A program made the translations under genes and the position numbers. Positions 1-4,466 of a stretch of 13,018 bases of DNA are shown here, one piece after another. Within the stretch, counting starts at the first letter, position 1, and each line of letters opens with the position of its first letter. The stretch comes from Clostridiaceae bacterium (GTDB lineage: Bacteria > Bacillota > Clostridia > Saccharofermentanales > DTU023), in the NCBI GenBank assembly GCA_012511185.1, contig JAAZGN010000105.1, forward strand, positions 1 through 13,018. The letters are read 5' to 3'. Under the pieces are notes generated by a model. The model was not told the origin of the DNA. It searched no databases and was given only the letters and a program-made list of their open reading frames with translations.

Positions 1-1418
1 TGGCAAGAGAAACGGTCAATGTCGAAGCCACCTATAAATCGGCTTTGCCGGGCATTGAGGGACCCACAGACATGACGCTGACAGAAGGTTATACCGATGC
101 TGTTCAGACGGAAGCCTATCAATTGACCGGAACGCCCTTACCTCAAGTCACCATCGATGATGACCTGGACGGCAGAATTACCTGGGACGATACGGAGCAG
201 AAGCTGACCATAGCTCCCGGTTTGAGCCAGGGCAACTACACGGTCATCCTGACCGCCTCAAACGGCCTGAGCCCGGATGCCACGCTGACCTTCCATCTGA
301 CGGTCCAGGGGCCTCCCTCCATCAATGGTGACGCGGACATGGTATTGATTCAGGGCTATCCGGAAGCAAGAACAAATGCCTATACCTTTACGGGCATTCC
401 GTCTCCGGAGATCAGCTTCAGCGCCAGCGACCCGAAAATTACCTGGGACAGTCAAAGCAATGAAATTGTGATCGCGCCTGACTTGGATCAGGGCAACTAT
501 ACCGCCGCGCTGACAGCCATCAATGGTCTGAATCCGGATGCGGCACTGACCTTCCATCTGACAGTCAAGGGGCCGCCCTCCATCAGCGGAGATAGAGACT
601 TGACGATGGTACAAGGCTATCCGGTGGCACGAACAAGTGCCTACACTTTTGCAGGACTGCCGGCGCCGAAGATATGCTTCAGCGCCAGCGATCCGTTAAT
701 TTCATGGGACAGTCAAACGAATGAGATCGTCATAGCTCCCGGTTTGGGTCAGGGCAACTACACGGTCATCCTGATCGCCTCAAACGGCCTGAGCCCGGAT
801 GCCACGCTGACCTTCCATCTGACGGTCCAGGGGCCTCCCTCCATCAGCGGCGACACGGCCTTGACACTGACTCAAGGCTACCGGGCTACAAAGACAAACG
901 CTTTTACATTTTCGGGTATCCCGGTCCCGGAGATCAGCTTCAGTGCCAGCGACCCGAAACTTAGCTGGGACAGTCAAACGAATAAAATTATTATCGCTTC
1001 CGGTTTGAGTCAAGGCAAGTACACTGCCACGCTGACGGTTGCAAATGGCCTTAATCCGGACGCGATTCTGACCTTTAGCCTGACCGTCAAACCAGGCAGC
1101 AGTACCGGTCCCGCAGACCCGACCGATCCGACCGATCCGATAGATCCGACCGACCCGGGCGAACCGGAAGATCCAACCGATCCGGGCGACCCGATAGATC
1201 CAAGCGATCCGGCAGATCCGGGTGGTTCCACGGAGCCAACGGATCCAGGTGAGTTTAACAAAACAAGTACACCCACTCATCCATCCGAGACTTCTGAAGA
1301 AACGGATGCACCTCCCATGTCAGGTCTAATCAAGGCGCTGATAATCGGGGGGATCATCGTGCTAATCTTCGCTATGGTTTTTGTCGCCATCAAATACCAT
1401 GGCAAAAAGAAGGAATAA
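1..1418 (+). CDS. Repetitive Ig-like surface protein with C-terminal membrane anchor (5' partial)
   Basis: The frame is open to the left edge (codons from base 3, reading ARETVNVEATYKSALPG), so the start and any signal peptide lie outside the window; the TTG at 45 is not the true start. Four tandem repeats of about 87-89 residues follow. Each has a core like YTFxGIPxPEI, a WDSQ strand, then APGLxQGNYTxxLTAxNGLxPDATLTFHLTV, which resembles bacterial putative-Ig (He_PIG-type) domains. Next comes a low-complexity stalk of TDP/IDP/GDP units (1116-1250), a Thr/Ser/Glu-rich segment, a hydrophobic segment of about 22 residues (around 1326-1391) and the basic tail KYHGKKKE. No LPXTG motif is visible before the hydrophobic segment, so anchoring is probably by the membrane helix rather than by sortase. 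Role inferred: extracellular adhesin or cell-surface scaffold. The ligand is unknown. The gene stands apart from rpiB, with a 526-nt gap behind it. Confidence 0.85.
   Translation, partial: ARETVNVEATYKSALPGIEGPTDMTLTEGYTDAVQTEAYQLTGTPLPQVTIDDDLDGRITWDDTEQKLTIAPGLSQGNYTVILTASNGLSPDATLTFHLTVQGPPSINGDADMVLIQGYPEARTNAYTFTGIPSPEISFSASDPKITWDSQSNEIVIAPDLDQGNYTAALTAINGLNPDAALTFHLTVKGPPSISGDRDLTMVQGYPVARTSAYTFAGLPAPKICFSASDPLISWDSQTNEIVIAPGLGQGNYTVILIASNGLSPDATLTFHLTVQGPPSISGDTALTLTQGYRATKTNAFTFSGIPVPEISFSASDPKLSWDSQTNKIIIASGLSQGKYTATLTVANGLNPDAILTFSLTVKPGSSTGPADPTDPTDPIDPTDPGEPEDPTDPGDPIDPSDPADPGGSTEPTDPGEFNKTSTPTHPSETSEETDAPPMSGLIKALIIGGIIVLIFAMVFVAIKYHGKKKE
42..308 (+). repeat. Ig-like repeat 1 of 4 (267 nt)
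   Basis: First coding repeat of the surface protein. It is two codons longer than the other three: one extra residue in the GYTDAVQTEAY segment and one in the DDDLDG segment. It is the most divergent unit in its first half, but its 3' half (209-324, running into the start of repeat 2) is almost identical at DNA level to 731-846 in repeat 3. Confidence 0.85.
309..569 (+). repeat. Ig-like repeat 2 of 4 (261 nt)
   Basis: Begins with the codons for GPPSINGD and ends with FHLTVK. It is exactly 261 nt, the same period as repeats 3 and 4. Its second half differs from repeats 1 and 3 at many third-codon positions. Confidence 0.9.
570..830 (+). repeat. Ig-like repeat 3 of 4 (261 nt)
   Basis: Begins with the codons for GPPSISGD and ends with FHLTVQ. 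It carries the only cysteine of the repeat array (KICFSAS, where the other units have EISFSAS). Its 3' half matches repeat 1 nearly base for base. Confidence 0.9.
831..1091 (+). repeat. Ig-like repeat 4 of 4 (261 nt)
   Basis: Begins with GPPSISGD and ends with FSLTVK. It is the last unit before the Asp-Pro stalk and has drifted slightly in its last strand (FSLTVK rather than FHLTV). Confidence 0.9.
1116..1250 (+). repeat. Asp-Pro-rich low-complexity stalk coding tract
   Basis: Imperfect triplet-codon repeats encoding TDP, IDP, GDP and SDP units, using mostly gaccc/gatcc for Asp-Pro. Such acidic, proline-rich stretches commonly act as extended linkers that lift surface domains through the cell wall. 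The tract is prone to slippage, so its length may vary between strains. Confidence 0.8.
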
Positions 1419-1450
1419 GAGAAGAATAATGGCTGGTCAAAGCTTTGGGA

Positions 1451-1474
1451 AACGGGCGGCAGGTGCCGCCCGTT
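1451..1474. terminator. Perfect GC-rich hairpin after the surface-protein gene
   Basis: AACGGGCGGC, loop AGGT, then GCCGCCCGTT: a perfect 10-bp stem 32 nt after the stop codon. Neither side has a run of T, so it is not a textbook intrinsic terminator. It may stop or stabilise transcripts arriving from the surface-protein gene, and in the other direction from the small minus-strand ORF. Confidence 0.5.
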
Positions 1475-1488
1475 CCGCGTTCGCGTGG

Positions 1489-1575
1489 TTAGATGACGAT
1501 AAGTCTTAAATCGATTTTTGATGGCTGGCCGTCCTCAAATTCTCTTTCCTGCTTGTCTATCCTATATGTCGTCAT
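1489..1575 (-). CDS. Possible 28-residue small protein (unrecognised)
   Basis: On the minus strand an ATG (1573-1575) opens a 28-codon frame, starting MTTYRIDKQEREFEDGQPSK and ending LRLIVI, with a TAA stop at 1489-1491. An AAGGA ribosome-binding-like sequence (1584-1588) lies 8 nt upstream, a suitable distance, and the 1451-1474 hairpin follows the stop. The peptide is charged and shows no membrane segment. No family is recognised. The same frame stays open further upstream, to a TAA around 1670, without a better ATG, so this could also be the tail of a decayed gene. Its short length means chance is a real alternative. Confidence 0.25.
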   Translation of the reverse strand: MTTYRIDKQEREFEDGQPSKIDLRLIVI

Positions 1576-1589
1576 GATGACTGTCCTTG

Positions 1590-1608
1590 TGTCTACCACT
1601 GGTGGACA
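1590..1608. promoter_or_regulatory. 19-nt near-palindrome, operator-like
   Basis: TGTCTACCACTGGTGGACA is symmetric around C1599: eight Watson-Crick pairs and one T/G. It sits just upstream of the ribosome-binding-like site of the possible minus-strand ORF. Dyads of this size are typical of dimeric repressor sites, but no regulator gene is nearby to assign it to. Confidence 0.35.
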
Positions 1609-1635
1609 AGTGCATGGATAACATATTATTGATTT

Positions 1636-1653
1636 GGTGAAAGGCCTGTCACC
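1636..1653. promoter_or_regulatory. 18-nt near-palindrome, operator-like
   Basis: GGTGAAAGGCCTGTCACC is symmetric around 1644/1645 with only one mismatched pair, and has the palindrome AGGCCT at its core. It has no T-tract, so a terminator is unlikely; a protein-binding dyad is the better reading. Unassigned. Confidence 0.35.
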
Positions 1654-1772
1654 TAGGGGTTATGATTTGCTACTCAGAATATTCGTTTCAGAACAAAAAA
1701 CATAAAAGTCATCAAAATGAGTGGCATCAAGCTCTCTGCGGGCTGAAAACAGCTCAATCGTTGTCGCGTAAG

Positions 1773-1815
1773 TTATACACATAGTTATCAACATTATCAA
1801 CAAAAATGTTGAGAA
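1773..1815. promoter_or_regulatory. Cluster of DnaA-box-like 9-mers
   Basis: TTATACACA (1773-1781) fits the relaxed DnaA-box consensus TTATNCACA. TTATCAACA occurs at 1785-1793 and again directly adjacent at 1794-1802, each one base off TTATCCACA. A reverse-strand TTCTCAACA (1807-1815) follows. The last two form a perfect inverted repeat TCAACA-AAAA-TGTTGA (1797-1812). The cluster lies about 75 nt upstream of the rpiB -35 element. It could be a DnaA-responsive control site or an origin-like element. No dnaA gene is in the window. Confidence 0.5.
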
Positions 1816-1887
1816 CCCTTGGACGCTGTGCAAAATAAAAGCTGTAAAAACATGGCGATCCGGATCGTGATCCTTCGGGAAAATGCG

Positions 1888-1916
1888 TTGTCACCACCCA
1901 ACGCCTGCGCTAGAAT
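1888..1916 (+). promoter_or_regulatory. Sigma-A-type promoter for rpiB-upp
   Basis: TTGTCA (-35, 1888-1893), a 17-nt spacer, then TAGAAT (-10, 1911-1916). Transcription would begin about 1922-1924, leaving a short leader with the GGAGGAG ribosome-binding site (1935-1941) ahead of the ATG at 1945. This placement also argues against the longer upstream reading of rpiB. Confidence 0.65.
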
Positions 1917-1944
1917 GGGTAAAGAAAACAGGATGGAGGAGCCT

Positions 1945-2397
1945 ATGAAAATCGTAGTGGCCAGCGATCAGGCTGGTTACGAGCTAAAGGAAGCAATCAG
2001 GGAATACCTGCAGGACAGGGGCCATGAGATCCATGACGTGGGAACCTACTCCAAGGATTCGGTCAGCTATGCCGAATTCAGCCAAAAGGCGGCGGATAAA
2101 ATAGTGGGAGGTGCCTGTGAACGGGGGATCGTCATCTGCGGGACGGGTATCGGCGTTTCCCTGGTCGCCAACAAGAATCCCGGGGTGCGCTGTGCGCTTT
2201 GTACCAATGCCTACATGGCTGAGATGGCCCGCCGCCACAATGACGCCAATATGCTGGCCCTGGGGGGCCGTGTGCTCGCAGTGCCTTACGCGCTGACCCT
2301 GGTCGAAATCTTCCTTGAGCAATCGTACGATGGCGGCCGTCACCAGATTCGGCTCGATCAGATCGCCGAACATGAAAGGAGCATCTTTCGTGACTAA
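1945..2397 (+). CDS. rpiB: Ribose-5-phosphate isomerase B family protein (RpiB/LacAB)
   Basis: 150 residues, the usual length. RpiB interconverts ribose 5-phosphate and ribulose 5-phosphate in the cytosolic pentose phosphate pathway. Visible family marks: N-terminal MKIVVASDQAGYELK, the catalytic-cysteine loop CGTGIG (Cys65), RRHNDANML with His98, and GGRHQIR near the C-terminus (Arg132, Arg136). The ATG at 1945 has a strong GGAGGAG site just upstream and follows a good promoter; an in-frame start at 1819 would put the promoter inside the gene and is rejected. Two positions differ from typical RpiB: DHAG is DQAG (Gln9 where the phosphate-contacting His normally is) and the usual SVDYPDYA is SVSYAEFS. 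Catalytic Cys and His98 remain, so an active enzyme is likely, perhaps with changed substrate preference. It overlaps upp by 8 nt. Confidence 0.9.
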   Translation: MKIVVASDQAGYELKEAIREYLQDRGHEIHDVGTYSKDSVSYAEFSQKAADKIVGGACERGIVICGTGIGVSLVANKNPGVRCALCTNAYMAEMARRHNDANMLALGGRVLAVPYALTLVEIFLEQSYDGGRHQIRLDQIAEHERSIFRD

Positions 2398-3037
2398 AGA
2401 AAAACACTATGAAGGCGTGTTCATTTTTGACCACCCGCTGATCCAGCACAAACTTGCGCTCATGCGCAACAAGAATACCAAATCCAAAGAATTTCGCGAG
2501 CTGGTAAGCGAAGTGTCCATGCTGATGGCCTATGAGGTGACGCGTGATCTGCCCCTGCGGCCGGTTGAAGTGGAAACCCCGGTTGGAACGGCGCACTGCC
2601 ATATGATTGACGGAAAAAAACTTGCCCTGGTCCCCATCCTGCGCGCCGGACTGGGCATGGTGGACGGCATGATCAACATGGTTCCCATGGCCAAGATCGG
2701 TCACATCGGTCTCTACCGCGACCCGGATACCCTCGAGCCGATCGAGTATTACTGCAAACTTCCCGACGATATCGCGAACCGTGACGTGATTTTACTGGAT
2801 CCCATGCTGGCCACGGGAGGTTCTGCGGCTGCTTCCGTCGATTTTCTCAAGGCACGCAACATTGAACACATCAAGTTTGTATGTCTGATTGCTGCTCCGG
2901 AGGGCATCGAAAAACTGCATGGTGAACATCCCGACATCCCTATTTTCTGTGCCGGATTGGACGACTGCCTCAATGAACACGCCTACATCGTACCAGGCCT
3001 CGGTGATGCCGGCGACAGGCTGTTTGGAACAAAATAG
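2390..3037 (+). CDS. upp: Uracil phosphoribosyltransferase
   Basis: Converts uracil plus PRPP to UMP in pyrimidine salvage; cytosolic. 215 residues from a GTG at 2390, close to the family's usual length of about 209. The start was chosen because AAAGGAG (2375-2381) lies 8 nt upstream and the protein then opens with VTKEKHYEGVFIFDHPLI, matching the family N-terminus. Longer in-frame openings run back inside rpiB. Family marks are HPLIQHKLALMR, VPILRAGLGMVDG, and the PRPP-binding loop LLDPMLATGGSA (Asp137 onward), with the C-terminal YIVPGLGDAGDRLFGT. The start overlaps the last 8 bases of rpiB, so the two are co-transcribed and probably translationally coupled. B. subtilis keeps its rpiB-type gene ywlF close to upp too. 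Confidence 0.97.
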   Translation: MTKEKHYEGVFIFDHPLIQHKLALMRNKNTKSKEFRELVSEVSMLMAYEVTRDLPLRPVEVETPVGTAHCHMIDGKKLALVPILRAGLGMVDGMINMVPMAKIGHIGLYRDPDTLEPIEYYCKLPDDIANRDVILLDPMLATGGSAAASVDFLKARNIEHIKFVCLIAAPEGIEKLHGEHPDIPIFCAGLDDCLNEHAYIVPGLGDAGDRLFGTK

Positions 3038-3060
3038 AAGGACTATAGTAAAGGAAATCG

Positions 3061-3094
3061 GCGCTTCCCCGCCCTTGCCGGGGGAGCGCTTTTT
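3061..3094 (+). terminator. Intrinsic terminator after upp
   Basis: GCGCTTCCCCG pairs with CGGGGGAGCGC (one G-T pair) around a short loop and is followed by a T run (3090-3094). It lies 24 nt past the upp stop and between convergent genes. On the minus strand the same stem may help end the tad transcript, although the following bases there are only moderately T-rich. Confidence 0.85.
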
Positions 3095-3103
3095 ATCGCC
3101 GGC

Positions 3104-4147
3104 TTATTCGCAACGAAAATAGAAAAAATGCCCGGCGAAGGCGATCCTGCACTTATCGGGGAGCAGGTACTCGCGGTGACGGTTCAACCGTACCCCGTCC
3201 AGTGTTGTTCCATTGCTGGAACCCAGGTCCTCGACAAAAAAACTGCCGCCCTTCAGCAGGATGCGCGCGTGAAGCCTGCTGACCGCTGACGAATCGATGC
3301 AAAGGTCGGCGTCCCCCATTTCCCTGCCAATAAAAAATTCTTCGGTGAGAATATAGGCACGCCGGCCGCATTCTTCCTCAGGTGTACCGGGCAATCCCTC
3401 GGACAACTGCGCGATCTTGTAGTTGCCGGGTGCCAGATCAAGTTCACGGGTCCTTTCATGGACGGTGTCCCGGCCACCCTGCCAGAAAATCGCCCGGCCC
3501 AGGGCTTGAATCAGTGAGGACAGCCCTCTTCGCTCATGTGAGGGAGTCGGGTGCTTATTCTTTCCATGGGTCACCGGTCCTGCCTGCTGCGTGGGATGGC
3601 CGGCAAGTGCCCGCGCCTCTTCGAGCAAATCGGCATAGGCCTGGTTGAAAAAGAGTTGTTTGAAGCGTCTGGCGGTGAGCGTGTCCCATTGGAAAACACG
3701 GGCCAGCAGATCGATCAGCGGTTCGTGGTCCTTTTGCGTTCCGGACAGGTTGAATGTGAAGGGCGGGCAAATCAAATGTACCGAAGCTTCGCTTCCCGGG
3801 AAGCCGGCATCCGTGAAAATCAGATCCGGACGAAGCAGCTCCTGTTCGACCAAAAAGAGATGGTCAAGCGCTTCATCGACGGCTTCCATAATTCTTTCAA
3901 GGAGCCGGTAGCCGGTGATTTTGTTTTTTTCCATGGTTAGGATTGATTCGCAAAGAGGCGCGTGATCCCGCACTTCCGCATAGAGAACGGTTTTGCCGTC
4001 CGTATCCGCCAGCCAGGACAGAGGCAGAACGCTGGCGGGGCGGTGGCGGAGAAGCCCGGCTTCAAGGTGGGGGTCGGCCCCCCGGCAGGCGGCAGCCCCG
4101 GAAGATGACAGCCGGACAAAACCGGGAAGGCCGGTGGACTCCGCCAT
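3104..4147 (-). CDS. DUF6382-like / FHA-domain protein, last gene of the tad operon
   Basis: 347 residues. The C-terminal part (about 262-345) is a clear forkhead-associated domain: FFIGREMGDADLCI, SRLHA (290-294), and SSNGT (310-314), the residues that bind phosphothreonine peptides. The N-terminal half (about 35-185: LLRHRPASVLPLSWLADTD, then ITGYRLLERIMEAVDEALDH and a RPDLIFTD segment) resembles, from memory, the DUF6382 domain paired with FHA in clostridial tad loci. The linker (185-215) is polar. No signal peptide or membrane helix is evident, so it is probably cytosolic. The ATG at 4147 lies 14 nt after the pilin stop with only a weak AGGGCGG site. Inferred role: a phosphorylation-dependent regulator or adaptor for the pilus machine, which would need a Ser/Thr kinase encoded elsewhere. 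Confidence 0.8.
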   Translation of the reverse strand: MAESTGLPGFVRLSSSGAAACRGADPHLEAGLLRHRPASVLPLSWLADTDGKTVLYAEVRDHAPLCESILTMEKNKITGYRLLERIMEAVDEALDHLFLVEQELLRPDLIFTDAGFPGSEASVHLICPPFTFNLSGTQKDHEPLIDLLARVFQWDTLTARRFKQLFFNQAYADLLEEARALAGHPTQQAGPVTHGKNKHPTPSHERRGLSSLIQALGRAIFWQGGRDTVHERTRELDLAPGNYKIAQLSEGLPGTPEEECGRRAYILTEEFFIGREMGDADLCIDSSAVSRLHARILLKGGSFFVEDLGSSNGTTLDGVRLNRHREYLLPDKCRIAFAGHFFYFRCE

Positions 4148-4161
4148 GCCTGTGATCCGCC

Positions 4162-4338
4162 CTAAAGCCCGTCGATGACCGAGGAGGTGAATACTTTATT
4201 GATCAGATTGTTGGCAAAGGCGATGATATTCTCACGAAACAGTAAGGCGATGGTGATCAGGACTGCAATGATGATGATGACCTCCAGTGTTCCGAAGCCT
4301 TCCCATGACAGCCTTTCAGGTTGTTTTCTCTTCTTCAC
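4162..4338 (-). CDS. Flp1-like type IVb prepilin (58 aa)
   Basis: A small gene easily missed by length cut-offs. GTG at 4336-4338 is preceded by a strong AAAGGAGG site; the stop is TAG (4162-4164). The 58-residue product opens VKKRKQPERLSWEG and continues FGTLEVIIIIAVLITIALLF, then a short amphipathic tail ending SSVIDGL. This is the Flp prepilin pattern: basic leader, cleavage after Gly14, Phe at +1, Glu at +5 (Glu19), then a hydrophobic stretch of about 20 residues for assembly. The mature protein would be 44 residues. It lies between the TadBC fusion and the FHA gene in the same direction. It resembles the Flp1-like pilins of Gram-positive tad loci; the usual Tyr after Glu+5 is Val. Its maturation needs a prepilin peptidase that is not in the window. 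Confidence 0.85.
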   Translation of the reverse strand: MKKRKQPERLSWEGFGTLEVIIIIAVLITIALLFRENIIAFANNLINKVFTSSVIDGL

Positions 4339-4380
4339 GGCTGCCTCCTTTCCTCATGACATCATGGTGCCTTTCATTAT

Positions 4381-4407
4381 GGCGGCTTCCGCCTGCCCCC
4401 CGGCAGG
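4381..4407 (-). promoter_or_regulatory. Overlapping GC-rich hairpins upstream of the pilin gene
   Basis: In the 128-nt gap between the tadBC stop and the pilin start, two mutually exclusive perfect stems overlap: GGCGG/CCGCC (4381-4393, 3-nt loop) and CCTGCC/GGCAGG (4392-4407, 4-nt loop). There is no T-run, and no good promoter was seen in the gap. They may mark an mRNA processing or stabilising point that lets the pilin be made in excess over the motor proteins. This is inference. Confidence 0.4.
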
Positions 4408-4466
4408 TCCGCTATGCCTCCAGGCGGCCAGGATCGCGGAATTGACAGATTTTTCATTTCACGAGT

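Larger units (their letters stand above)
1419..1944. other. Long non-coding region between the surface-protein gene and rpiB
   Basis: No convincing long gene lies here on either strand. In order it holds a perfect GC-rich hairpin (1451-1474), a possible 28-codon minus-strand ORF (1489-1575), two near-palindromes (1590-1608 and 1636-1653), an AT-rich patch (about 1675-1720), a DnaA-box-like cluster (1773-1815), a small inverted repeat GGATC-GT-GATCC (1862-1873) and the rpiB promoter (1888-1916). The region is visibly richer in A and T than the surrounding genes. Confidence 0.7.

Noticed and set aside
42..1091. CRISPR-like or satellite reading of the 261-nt repeats
   Set aside because: The repeats are in frame, encode Ig-like domains and have no spacers.
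780..1280. Minus-strand open frames opposite the surface-protein gene
   Set aside because: Their Gly/Ser/Arg-rich repeats are just the complement of the Ig repeats and the Asp-Pro tract.
1251..1418. Sortase (LPXTG) anchor on the surface protein
   Set aside because: No LPXTG or close variant precedes the hydrophobic segment; only a membrane helix and a basic tail are seen.
1819..1944. N-terminal extension of RpiB
   Set aside because: The extra residues do not match the family, the promoter at 1888-1916 would lie inside the gene, and the ATG at 1945 has a strong ribosome-binding site.
2315..2389. N-terminal extension of uracil phosphoribosyltransferase
   Set aside because: It would overlap rpiB by over 80 nt. 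The GTG at 2390 has a well-spaced AAAGGAG site and gives the family's usual N-terminus.
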